Shown here: in pieces, positions 9,201 to 13,691 of the stretch
Position numbering within the stretch: position 1 is the first letter of the stretch
Layout: each line of letters starts with the position of its first letter
Position numbers and translations under genes: made by a program
Notes under the pieces: model-generated
Databases searched by the model: none
What the model was told of the DNA's origin: nothing
What the model saw: the letters and a program-made list of their open reading frames with translations, nothing else
NCBI GenBank assembly: GCA_958442925.1
Contig: CAUCIO010000043.1
Location: forward strand, 1 to 14,605
Direction: 5' to 3'
Length of the DNA stretch: 14,605 bases
From: an uncultured Clostridium sp.
GTDB taxonomy: Bacteria; Bacillota; Clostridia; Lachnospirales; Lachnospiraceae

Positions 9201-12135
9201 TATAGCCCTCGTTATACTCTGCCGCTACTATTTCCAGCCTGTAGTTAGTATTTTTTTCCAGATTCTGGAAAGTAATGCTGTCCATGGCGTTTAATTCTTC
9301 CACCGTCATGGCGCGCACTTCCAGAAGGGAGGCGTTGGAGTCGTTTCTAAGGCGCAGCGTCAGCTTCCCTCCCAGCACAGCCCCGTCTGGATCCTCCACC
9401 CTCAGCTTATAGAAAGAGGCAGAGCTGCCGTTGACATAAGACATGTCGTAATCGACTGCTGCCGGCTGCTTTAAGGTTTTAAAGGAGGTATGATAATACC
9501 GTCCCGTTACATCCTCCTCCACTGCGGCGCCATCACTGCTGCCCCGCACTGCTTTAGCCCGCACACGGGCCTGGAAATCAGTGGCTGAGGACAGACTGCC
9601 CTCTCCGAAATGCACTTTCAGGGTTCCGTTTGTCAAAAGAGCGTCCCAGACGCTTTTTCCTTCCCCGCTGTCCGCAGGGAGGGACACTGTGACAGCAGGC
9701 GCATACGACGGACTCTCTGCTGCTGAAGACGGAGTGGCTAAAACAATCTCATCTCCTGGCTGCATGGTTTCCTGTTCCAGACTTTCTCTCTCCAAGTTCA
9801 TAGAAAAAACGGCGTCGTCTGCCTTAGACGTATGTAAGGAAACATCCAGCCGGGAAATAAACGGATACAAAGCCTTTGGAATCTCCGAGCGAATCTTTGC
9901 GTCTATTTCAGCCGAACTGCTGGCTACAGAATCTGCTTCCAGATAGAAATTTACAGTTCCAAGACCTGTAAGAGAACCGGTAGTTATCGGCAGTTCTCCC
10001 ATCACTTCTTTTTCATGGAGCTGGCCGTCTTCTACGTCAAAACTTCCTTTCACCCATACGGTGTAAACCGTGTTGGGGAGAAGGCTTGTAAATACCAGCT
10101 CTGCCTCGTCTCTGTTTTTCAGTTCATAGCGGATAAATTCCTCTTTTTCTCCTTCCAGCTTAAAGGGAACCGGCGTCTCCGGCATATCGCCATAGGTCAC
10201 ATACAGATACGGCGTCTCGCTGTACTTTGCCTGATTCGGATTTTGAATCTCCACATGAAGGGACGTTTTGTCAATGGTACTCTTGTGATCTGCCCACAGC
10301 ACGGCTTTCGGCGTCTCCTTGCAGGTTCGCGCCTGTCCCTTTACCATGCTTTCCTCCTCCACTGGAAGGCGGTTGCCGTAGCGGTCGTAAAGGGTGATCC
10401 GATAGTCGTAGTGACTGTCAGAGTCAAGAATATCCGGTGTTTTCCATACAATGGAATCTCCCCGCTTCAGCTGATTCATCTGAGCCGTTCCCATGGAGGT
10501 GGAAGGGCCGTTCCAGTCCGGCATTCCCTTTTTCTCAAAATCCAGCTGCACTGCCGCAATATAGGGAACTGCGCTTAATTCCCCCTCTGCGTCAGAGGAG
10601 GAAGCCCTCCTTTGGTTCTCTGAAAGAATCTGGAAATCCCTGACAAAAATGGCATAAGGCTCCACTTTCACAGCGTCCGCTTCCTGGAAAACCTCCATGG
10701 CATCCAGCGCACTGACTGGCAGAGTCTTTCCGCAGGCAGTCCTCTCCAGAAAAATTTCCCGCTGCTTTCCCTGCTGTGGATGGCGATAGTCAAAATATCC
10801 CTCCACCTCGTACCTGGTATCCGGTTCCAGAGGCTCAATGGCAATTTCTCCCGGCGTGTAGAACATTTTCCGGTAGGCAGCACGGGTCTCCCCCTCCCTG
10901 TAGAACACTAAACGCACTCCCTTAATCATGGAGTTGGATGGATCCTGGATCGAAAGCTGTGCCTTAGTGCTGTACACACTGAACACAAAGTCCTTTACAG
11001 ACGCAGACGGCTTCTCAAAGGGGAACTCTCCCCCGTCCTCTCCGCCCGGAATATCGCCCTCTCCGCTGTCTCCGGAACCGCTGCCCCCGGAGCCGTCTCC
11101 ATCCGGATGTTCCGGAAGGCCTGGTTTTTCTCCCTCTCCCTCCTCATCTCCTGAGCCGTCCATAGAGTCTTCTTCCTCCGGAAGGTTCGGAAACTTCCAG
11201 TTGGGACTGTCCCCCGGAATAGGCGGATGAACAGGAACAGAATCTTCAGAACGCCCCTCCTGAGGCAGAGTTTCCGCCGGAAGGCTCTCCCCCTGATTCT
11301 GTTCCGTCTCCAGAATCTCCCTCTCCTCTGTCTCAGAAACGGATTGTCCGTATTTTACGGACATGTCTTTCTCAGAAAGCGTCTCTGCTGCTGTCTCCTC
11401 CTTCGTCTCCTCCGGCTTCTCCCTGTCGGCGGCGCTGTCATCCTGTTTTTCCTCAGGCTCCCCGTCCAGGCCTGTCAGACGGGCAACCAGTTCCCCATAG
11501 GGCATGGTAACGCTTCCCACCGTCACTTCCGCCTGGATTACGTCCCGGTGCTGGCTGTAGAGATAGCGCCCTTCCTGGAATTCATACCAGGAAACCCCCT
11601 CTTCTGTCAGGTTCATCAGGCTGTTGACAGGGATCTTCTTTTCTCCGGCCCCTGAACGGATTCTCATCTCCTGGACGTTCAAAAACAGGCCGTCTGGACT
11701 TTTCATAAAAATGAACTCGTCCGGATCCGCCTGTTCTCTGTCCCGGTTATAGCTATGTCCGTATGCTACGTACAAACCGTCATAAGTATTCAGTACAGTA
11801 AAATCAGACGCAATCAGTAACGTCTCGTCGGAAAGGCTGTAGAGAAAATTTCCCTCATTGACATACACTGGATAAGACAGATTAAGCGTATCATATTCCT
11901 TTCCTACAAAGCGGTTTCCCCTCCGGCCATAGATGGGAGAGGACTCCTCATATTTTTTAAGCTCCAGATCCAGAGACTCCTCCCCCGGATCCTGATTTTT
12001 CAGATTTTTGGCTGCCTGGGCTTCATCGATCACATACATGGCATCCTGAGTATATCCTAACAGCTTATAATTGTAAAACTGTGCAAAAATCAGAACCACT
12101 GCAATCACTGCCGCAAAGATCCCGGCTTTTTTCAT
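283..12135 (-). CDS. Giant (3950 aa) doubly membrane-anchored surface protein with FN3-like, tail-fibre-like and GLUG beta-solenoid modules
   Basis: This is a single uninterrupted reading frame. It starts 7 nt after a perfect AGGAGGG, and no earlier start is needed. Order of parts (residues): short Lys-rich start and TM helix (4-20, no obvious cleavage site); module shared with the preceding 249-residue protein (~60-215); acidic Pro/Gly/Ser linker (~223-374); FN3-like beta domains (~375-1020); three ~111-residue tandem domains (1028-1352); another FN3-like domain (~1360-1450); GLUG beta-solenoids (~1447-1720, 1900-2300, 2434-3050) separated by beta-sandwich insertions; a beta-rich region (~3110-3605); a Glu/Asp/Lys/Ser/Gly linker (3669-3858); a short helical segment; and a C-terminal TM helix (3922-3942) with RRKRR tail. 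GLUG blocks are known from M26 IgA1-protease-type and other Firmicute surface proteins, but no HExxH is present, so a peptidase is not supported. No LPxTG sorting signal exists. It is likely an adhesin or large extracellular arm; its tie to the ATPase is by operon context. Confidence 0.93.
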   Translation of the reverse strand: MKKAGIFAAVIAVVLIFAQFYNYKLLGYTQDAMYVIDEAQAAKNLKNQDPGEESLDLELKKYEESSPIYGRRGNRFVGKEYDTLNLSYPVYVNEGNFLYSLSDETLLIASDFTVLNTYDGLYVAYGHSYNRDREQADPDEFIFMKSPDGLFLNVQEMRIRSGAGEKKIPVNSLMNLTEEGVSWYEFQEGRYLYSQHRDVIQAEVTVGSVTMPYGELVARLTGLDGEPEEKQDDSAADREKPEETKEETAAETLSEKDMSVKYGQSVSETEEREILETEQNQGESLPAETLPQEGRSEDSVPVHPPIPGDSPNWKFPNLPEEEDSMDGSGDEEGEGEKPGLPEHPDGDGSGGSGSGDSGEGDIPGGEDGGEFPFEKPSASVKDFVFSVYSTKAQLSIQDPSNSMIKGVRLVFYREGETRAAYRKMFYTPGEIAIEPLEPDTRYEVEGYFDYRHPQQGKQREIFLERTACGKTLPVSALDAMEVFQEADAVKVEPYAIFVRDFQILSENQRRASSSDAEGELSAVPYIAAVQLDFEKKGMPDWNGPSTSMGTAQMNQLKRGDSIVWKTPDILDSDSHYDYRITLYDRYGNRLPVEEESMVKGQARTCKETPKAVLWADHKSTIDKTSLHVEIQNPNQAKYSETPYLYVTYGDMPETPVPFKLEGEKEEFIRYELKNRDEAELVFTSLLPNTVYTVWVKGSFDVEDGQLHEKEVMGELPITTGSLTGLGTVNFYLEADSVASSSAEIDAKIRSEIPKALYPFISRLDVSLHTSKADDAVFSMNLERESLEQETMQPGDEIVLATPSSAAESPSYAPAVTVSLPADSGEGKSVWDALLTNGTLKVHFGEGSLSSATDFQARVRAKAVRGSSDGAAVEEDVTGRYYHTSFKTLKQPAAVDYDMSYVNGSSASFYKLRVEDPDGAVLGGKLTLRLRNDSNASLLEVRAMTVEELNAMDSITFQNLEKNTNYRLEIVAAEYNEGYTNTSKMLQKILGQLTFRAENLLYGTMKLDSMGNSYETENPKGGYSIESINLFDINQGELDYAINDNGVFYSVNNLVSDYIEVEEDTAYMLGGGTAAKVFQYDSEKKPIKAVNTPGFGGEPGSYYKANPGVRYIRVYCGISNSATAYVSRLLFTEPDSVSNLMKTADITEGIAVNADKEQKMENAASTGYMQVVPGTKMVRIDSSIDGADSWQYKRIHFYDDEKKYITYTDPNILCGTVTVPENARYMRINMHRDCQDAIYLGQRADSLFGENLLDSGENPGIKWNSGMFLNEQNRYVKQSYNYYQYCGYTPVKASSVYYLSGISGILVYDADKTFLGYATGTNYLKIPDDGAYIRANVNFGENYTVKPVLRQITPSLNLDSLNIGIQITIDDPKQNLGDAPFFTLEIAKTDMEGETESWTEEYQIDPENRKFNDIVYLEEAEPDCQYEICQPVELGGNRIVLSSLSLNTASTSKIIKSEAGLRAARYSPMDDFVVVRDIKVKTASNLIGNFYGTMDFQGHQITMEGRRTLFVNIMEQGRVENLAADIQVTKETGAITGTGLITYVNRGVMENIVLKTSVDNGKDNVTWGGICQYNYGTLNNFAIQMTGNVYTKSTSGLAAYANYGQISNGYLVSDGQSRITMDMNVSGQGGHNQRAGLIGVHNGGAVRNLYAVAELEDPGTKDFGNQGLVVAEVNGELRNVFSVGMTMQNGVPSDKTGPAVGTAGSVNYVKNISYVETRSFSEKHYKNNYNNRVTAASLWDQKWMDTAVNEDGQFITDMVSDGLYPQLKMPACMDGKQPLAYLPSRQSASIKLISNEVREQGEDYALVRLYFENRNRLEVKAVELAVMNMESGVRTYLSPAAKTEIAGQGTDESGLYYADVRVFQPEHFRSKYYVNKFTAGIAGNDSTNFDVEDNSQEKMEVGIEFYRDIRTIADWRDKVCSSQADLYGNYRLKADVFDFGNLQPSDFKTQYRLSRAFYGTIDGQWRDESGELHTAVFKNISMDMPYMISDLYGTVRNLKVENLRMNVSETSADGYIGFIRRVVGGTVDHVEIVSSELHASIRGGFLTSESRAGSVIQNSSVKNSRLVTFEPSSNSKAYVGGFLGYAHQTEIKNCYVQGLELDNMKALDNAGIGGLAGYTDTVTVKNCYTEGAIHTGYRNAGGLIGYQASNASVMENCYSKVNIDAYGSFIGGLVGSFAGQNYYAGFQGNLSLGNLFVHSTSAEGVHRIAGYPAGGKYGQNFGYESQMFNNKVDPGDADDGEAVLSAADLGLRDTYFKRLGWKDSDYAVIWDDNGTERGVADGYLPKLRGTDGQILPGQDPIPFGSGEMKLEVDGFSINAQAGEECEQWFGHKNITQAYKLIFGLSYDKTRYRVAEVKEAPNVYIDGMKMNTRVNASDGAVKNGYKAEWLAGQNRQRWEFPFVQSELGGNIYCLNVVMQSLEDPDIQVTLSASVSPTGGAAVRIGNAKEWNEAMKKYKDTYGNFELTGNIDLSQIPKEELVTGIKLNSLTSAGGPFTISGIDHEVNGIRDAFISNCLSGISNVRFENCRWIVPDEKKKTSYENIGLIGMNQGAVRNVTFEDITVESGMGLYTGCIGYNMGTVEDVTVRNVKVSGDARVGGLAGGTMQPMRRITAEGTLTKDGDSYSSEYLVRGREIIGGILGSGNLTEDISAAGIKVLGTNEIAGKGKNIAYIGGAIGSGSFTIPGQSTGENKEKESKVADIFVTAENAYPDTPNTIQYLGGVAGSGGQNYIIAENVEVRCSQASYVGGIAGSGYVSYGIVRTAGKDETVSYQIPKTVVEGLEFAGGAAGTGGMGNGVVEGIQVTALKSNAGGVAGINGSGIGTCLADRVSVRAPQAAGGLSGEGRSDINSNLVARSRIQSDGPYGGGICGLTSNAVTGQAGNGVIHTDIQAGANQETGESFAGGITGKYAYAGNVYGNYTRETSVRAEGDNVGGLFGYTAGGQLRQNFADSSSTVEGRNNVGGFTGLMQGRQTEVSGSYENALFYESYNKNVVKGQDYVGGFVGKYIPGPGNYWFPNPENFYGLVMMGTVETDGTAYSRADLFSNTDGGLSWSGKSLRLFTEAQLNGQRAAELYPDMEYLETYKTKALGNDLVEDEKADTGKLTSALLVTSRDLRDTRVYNKAFEVGGMGWAGSWNYQGLGRMDTETEQNSTYKPGVGIRIRKPDGIVEEIPADIQLFDATDMVGADGTVPVLVMPEGAVTCTWYRAYQANSSSNVHIKSNAEECAMAGRGYYFGVAKMADGSGKYTSLVKMVTDPYMPYPSVGSLWSRGAQEGLPKGFGTGLDASEQLWGWKEASENTSASYAYTGYSGTDNEFYGGVVIPESQSGPQTLSLNEAVLSAVTVYPSGADTVNVELGADLKGLTRFTAESGGRILCDTVPEDRVYTLNYDYRSPVTVTLAAGGETQTITVDASNLRRTVMVWGDEYYYICDGKLMDETGTAVDDEIIHLYGGEALSMDGTVYALQGGDSRKRSEEPWSREQKARAFWENGELRTFGTFTEVEKEGELFTREQQMVKKGGRLYALTGGQSLKGMVLDSYNGETYASFLDEKGTLRDAADPLHTPEHFNRKGIAHMSSTLDADAPYVLVRYANGAAKGFNYVTGEELPIENAFSDVSFLEFAAGFADQFFGADGGSLEFADLKELEHQLTLSPITDSQFNEAVNRLEQTEEGKDGAAIGPDDGSGAEGQNGTSSKEGSNQEAGQPGEAVSEETADSGESQTEKEKSGQSEADLNEAGQNQDEEGGNSEPENGESEDGKADNGKTETDKPESDRTEDGKNEADLIQSEQDGAGKENADADRTNPDREIQTESGKAEADRAEAGRSEKAEAEKTEAEKEKQKLESENGEALSADGQKQNKAAGRTVSYAYAFNTKDGSSRLYNTEDLLSAQAGELMDEEEKLELLEAAGLVTEEMYMISSGSEEQSRIGITAFAAAAAAAVGLAWFLIRRKRRYEE
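310..372 (-). other. C-terminal TM helix of the giant protein with hexanucleotide repeat
   Basis: Residues 3922-3942, followed by RRKRR, so the C-terminus is cytoplasmic. Seven consecutive Ala are encoded by a GCAGCT-type hexamer run (about 334-355). No LPxTG motif precedes it, so sortase attachment is unlikely. Confidence 0.85.
562..1131 (-). repeat. Acidic low-complexity linker 2 with in-frame short DNA repeats
   Basis: Residues ~3669-3858 of the giant protein: almost only Glu, Asp, Lys, Ser, Gly, Asn, Gln and Ala, with imperfect 9-10 residue cycles. At DNA level the plus strand carries 15-bp direct copies of TTCTCAGCTTCTG plus two bases (641-670), and CAGCTTCTG recurs at 625, 645, 660 and 684. 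Such repeats can expand or contract without breaking the frame. Confidence 0.8.
1321..2808 (-). other. Membrane-proximal beta-rich region of unknown fold
   Basis: Residues ~3110-3605 of the giant protein. It has short alternating strand-turn units with aromatic and Gly-Gly turns (YYYICDGKL, HLYGGEAL, YALQGGD, LYALTGGQ) that suggest a propeller-like or repeat sheet, but I cannot name the family. A helical piece (~3608-3668) leads to linker 2. Confidence 0.5.
2986..4836 (-). other. GLUG-type beta-solenoid block C (longest)
   Basis: Residues ~2434-3050 of the giant protein, with about 15 Gly-Gly rungs (for example GGLAGGTMQ, GGVAGSGGQN, GGIAGSGYVS, GGLFGYTAGG, GGFVGKYIPG). It begins with 'YGNFELTGNIDL', the same cap type as block B. 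The rungs are more Gly/Ser-rich and more widely spaced than in blocks A and B. Confidence 0.8.
5236..6438 (-). other. GLUG-type beta-solenoid block B
   Basis: Residues ~1900-2300 of the giant protein. It starts with a 'YGNYRLKADV' and 'AFYGTIDGQW' cap that closely matches the pattern before GLUG repeats in M26-type surface proteins. Clear rungs follow (GGFLGYAHQ, GGLAGYTDT, GGLIGYQAS, GGLVGSFAG), each preceded by an 'xNCY' strand. The block ends with 'DGYLPKLRG'. Confidence 0.8.
6976..7797 (-). other. GLUG-type beta-solenoid block A
   Basis: Residues ~1447-1720 of the giant protein. It opens with a 'NFYGTMDFQGHQITM' cap, typical of the start of GLUG/right-handed solenoids, followed by five rungs of the form TGLITYVNRG, WGGICQYNYG, SGLAAYANYG, AGLIGVHNGG and QGLVVAEVNG. 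It closes with the usual 'W...DGLYPQLK' tail near 6850. Confidence 0.75.
8080..9054 (-). repeat. Three tandem ~111-residue tail-fibre-like domains
   Basis: Repeat starts lie at residue 1028 (NLFDIN), 1138 (NLMKTA) and 1250 (NLLDSG), spaced 110 and 112 residues. Each carries the same order: a polar start, a 'Y-I/M/T-x-V' strand with an E/P-x-T/S turn, a 'YD-x-x-K' hairpin (QYDSEKK, YDDEKK, YDADK) and a final 'A/V-R-Y-I/M-R' or 'AYIRA' strand. This layout is common in phage tail-fibre and gut-bacterial surface proteins, where it is thought to bind glycans or assist adhesion. DNA identity between copies is low, so the duplication is old. Confidence 0.75.
9076..11013 (-). other. FN3-like beta-domain region
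   Basis: Residues ~375-1020 of the giant protein. Repeated 'L-x-P-x-T-x-Y-x-V' type turns, for example LEPDTRYEVEG, LLPNTVYTVWVKG and LEKNTNYRLEI, mark FN3-like domains, at least three here and one more after the tandem domains (~1440). Exact domain borders cannot be set by eye. Confidence 0.6.
11014..11469 (-). other. Acidic Pro/Gly/Ser-rich linker 1
   Basis: Residues ~223-374 of the giant protein: rich in Glu, Asp, Ser and Thr, then Pro-rich, then a Gly/Ser/Asp run. It has no predicted fold and probably acts as a flexible wall- or membrane-proximal spacer. Confidence 0.85.
11470..12135 (-). other. Giant protein N-terminal TM plus adaptor-like module
   Basis: Residues 1-222 of the giant protein. 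A TM helix (~4-20) is followed by a charged stretch and a beta-rich domain that parallels the external domain of the adjacent 249-residue protein (PVYV, TYDGL, YLYSQHRD landmarks). This suggests the large surface region was grafted on to a copy of the smaller bitopic protein. Confidence 0.6.
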
Positions 12136-12141
12136 TCGTTT

Positions 12142-12148
12142 CCCTCCT
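12142..12148 (-). promoter_or_regulatory. Ribosome binding site of the giant gene
   Basis: AGGAGGG on the minus strand, 6-7 nt before the ATG. It is the strongest site in the operon apart from that of the CW-repeat gene, consistent with independent efficient initiation after the 21-nt gap. Confidence 0.85.
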
Positions 12149-12156
12149 GCCTGTCT

Positions 12157-12906
12157 CTATTTTAATAATTCAAAGGCATCCGGACTGGGGGATAAGAGAA
12201 AAGACTTCCCGCTGTCCAGATCTGCTATGTCACTGCTCATATTCAAACTGTATTGTTCTCCTCCAGAGACTGCGCGCACGATCTCTTCCCCGCTGGACAC
12301 ATACTCCGCCTGTCTGCTCTCCTGTGAATAATAATAAAATCCCTTTTTGTTAAACACAGAAATATAGGAGAGAGGGGAAAGCTCCAGATTTTCTGCTCCC
12401 CATGACACAGTCACCGGCTCCAGAAACAGATAAGTATTCTTTCCATCGAACAGGTATCCTCCGTTTAACTGGTGCTCCTTTCTGCCTCCTGTGCGGATAC
12501 GCGCCACGCCATCTGAAACAGAAACTCTGGCAAAGTGATTGACTCTCCGAATCAGCCCTGTGTCATAGTTGGAATAAATCATTTTTCTGCTTAAAACCAC
12601 GTCGCCGCTCTCCCTGCAGTACACAGGCACACCGGAAAGGAGAAGGGTTCTGGATCCGTTCTGTAGGATAACCTCCCCATCAGAATCCCTGTATTTGAGC
12701 TTTGTCGTGCCTTTGTACTCCTCCCTCTCTCCCATGATACTGACTATCACAGGTTCCCGTATCGTCACGGTGTCTTTATTGGCTATGTAGATCGCCGTAG
12801 CTGCCATAGCCGCCAGAAGAGCTGCCACTACAGCTCCTGTAATCATCTTCTGTTTTCCCTTCAGGCGGGGACCGTTATTCTTCTTTCCGAATTTCAGGAT
12901 TTCCAT
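12157..12906 (-). CDS. Bitopic membrane protein with external beta-rich domain, related to the N-terminus of the giant surface protein
   Basis: This 249-residue protein has a basic cytoplasmic N-terminus (residues 1-21), one TM helix (about 22-43) without a clear signal-peptidase site, and an external domain of about 205 residues rich in predicted strands. No enzymatic motif or known family is visible. The external domain resembles residues ~60-215 of the next gene's product. Shared landmarks in the same order are a 'PVY' strand, a 'N/T-YDxGL' segment, a strand pair before a polar loop, and a 'YYSQ/LYSQ' strand followed by a Glu/Ala-Val pair. Both proteins have the same topology, so a duplication is likely. 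The start has an extended GGAGGGAAGG 10-14 nt upstream. The gene overlaps the 5-TM gene by 32 nt and ends 21 nt before the giant gene. It may form part of a periplasmic-side collar or adaptor in the same complex; that is inference. Confidence 0.85.
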   Translation of the reverse strand: MEILKFGKKNNGPRLKGKQKMITGAVVAALLAAMAATAIYIANKDTVTIREPVIVSIMGEREEYKGTTKLKYRDSDGEVILQNGSRTLLLSGVPVYCRESGDVVLSRKMIYSNYDTGLIRRVNHFARVSVSDGVARIRTGGRKEHQLNGGYLFDGKNTYLFLEPVTVSWGAENLELSPLSYISVFNKKGFYYYSQESRQAEYVSSGEEIVRAVSGGEQYSLNMSSDIADLDSGKSFLLSPSPDAFELLK

Positions 12907-13423
12907 TTCGTCTTGTCCTTCCCTCCGATATTTTTTTTATATCACGTAAAAAGAAATACGCTGTATACAGAACCATAAAAAGGCCTGCCAGCACATACAC
13001 TGCAAAGATACTGTTCTCAAAACGGATCTCTCTCATATATGCCAGAAGCACTCCGCTGGCATAGAGCCCGCCGAGCATCAGAAGCGTATTTCCTGCCTCT
13101 TCCAAAATTCCACGGATTCTAAAGCTTAAAAGCCCCAGAATCACTGCGAAGCTGATCAGCATCGCCGGATATACCGGTCTGCTGACTGTCATTGTCACCA
13201 CCGCATAGGCCATCATCACCAGACGCAGATAAAGGCAGCTGACCCTTATCTGCTCTGTCTGGGACAGGTCTGTAAAAAAGCCGTGGATCCGAATCAGTAT
13301 TCCGTTCCAGCCAAAGCGGCTCAGGCTGATGCGGTAGATAATCCCCAGCACAAGGCCGAGGCCTGCCGACACCGCCATGTAGCCCTTCAGCATCCAGACT
13401 GCGTCCATCACTCTTCCAAACAT
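12875..13423 (-). CDS. Unrecognised 5-TM membrane protein of the F1-like ATPase operon
   Basis: I do not recognise this 182-residue family. Hydrophobic segments lie at about residues 13-31, 62-80, 84-103, 112-130 and 137-159. Positive residues cluster in the 31-61 loop, at 101-104 and in the Lys/Arg-rich tail from 160 on, which predicts N-out/C-in with two cytoplasmic loops and a cytoplasmic tail. It shows no c-subunit hairpin with a membrane carboxylate and no a-subunit conserved Arg helix, so it is not an obvious Fo part. It is also longer than AtpQ or AtpR of N-type ATPases. The start ATG overlaps the epsilon-like stop by 16 nt and has GTGAGG 7 nt upstream. The 3' end overlaps the next gene by 32 nt. 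An A8 run lies near the end (12931-12938). The context suggests a membrane adaptor or stator connecting the ATPase head to the surface proteins; this is inference only. Confidence 0.85.
   Translation of the reverse strand: MFGRVMDAVWMLKGYMAVSAGLGLVLGIIYRISLSRFGWNGILIRIHGFFTDLSQTEQIRVSCLYLRLVMMAYAVVTMTVSRPVYPAMLISFAVILGLLSFRIRGILEEAGNTLLMLGGLYASGVLLAYMREIRFENSIFAVYVLAGLFMVLYTAYFFLRDIKKISEGRTRRNGNPEIRKEE
12917..12926 (-). promoter_or_regulatory. Ribosome binding site of the 249-residue protein gene, inside the 5-TM gene
   Basis: GGAGGGAAGG on the minus strand, 10 nt (from its 3' end) before the ATG, located within the coding end of the upstream gene. Spacing is slightly long, so coupling to upstream translation is plausible. 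Confidence 0.65.
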
Positions 13424-13677
13424 GTAAAATCCTCACTAATCATCAGCGAAAACAGGTTTTTCCTGTGGCTGAAGAACCCTTTCATGGGTCCGGTCTGGTA
13501 CTCCCCTTCTCCGGACACAATGGCGACCGTCCCGTCGATCTCCCCAATTACAGGCATGTAATCCTCCATAATCAGCAGGTTGTACTCCCTGCTTTTAATG
13601 CGGATCAGGCTCACGCCTTCTATTTCTCTCAGCCCGTCCTCCATGCTTATGACTCTGGCTGTGATCCTTCCTTCCAT
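13408..13677 (-). CDS. Short epsilon-like subunit of the F1-like ATPase (AtpC family, N-terminal domain only)
   Basis: At 89 residues it is much shorter than the usual 130-140 of AtpC. It aligns by eye with the epsilon N-terminal beta-sandwich: an early segment around EIEGVSLIRI, then the 'GELGI-PGHAPLL' equivalent read here as YNLLIMEDYMPVIGEI, then a strand pair ending at the GFFSHRKN stretch, where normal epsilon reads GGILEVQ. The protein stops just after this domain, so the C-terminal two-helix hairpin that inhibits hydrolysis in bacterial epsilon is absent. The start ATG has a GAGGGG site 6 nt upstream. It follows beta directly, which supports the assignment. The stop overlaps the next gene by 16 nt, implying translational coupling. 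In ordinary operons AtpC is last; here the operon carries on. Assignment to the family rests on pattern plus position and is fairly secure; loss of autoinhibition is inferred. Confidence 0.82.
   Translation of the reverse strand: MEGRITARVISMEDGLREIEGVSLIRIKSREYNLLIMEDYMPVIGEIDGTVAIVSGEGEYQTGPMKGFFSHRKNLFSLMISEDFTCLEE
13431..13436 (-). promoter_or_regulatory. Ribosome binding site of the 5-TM protein gene
   Basis: GTGAGG on the minus strand, 7 nt before the ATG, within the end of the epsilon-like gene. It is a moderate site, in keeping with translational coupling through the 16-nt overlap. Confidence 0.65.
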
Positions 13678-13691
13678 ACCTTGCCCCTCTG

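Noticed and set aside
283..12135. M26 IgA1 metalloprotease
   Set aside because: GLUG blocks match the non-catalytic part of such proteins, but no HExxH motif was found in the translation.
12875..13423. AtpQ/AtpR of an N-type ATPase or Fo subunit a/c
   Set aside because: Length, TM number and the lack of recognisable proton- or sodium-site residues do not fit; position after the D-C pair is the only similarity.
13119..13436. Minus-strand 105-codon frame overlapping the 5-TM gene
   Set aside because: It lacks hydrophobic periodicity or a family match, while the overlapping 5-TM frame has a good start and clear TM helices.
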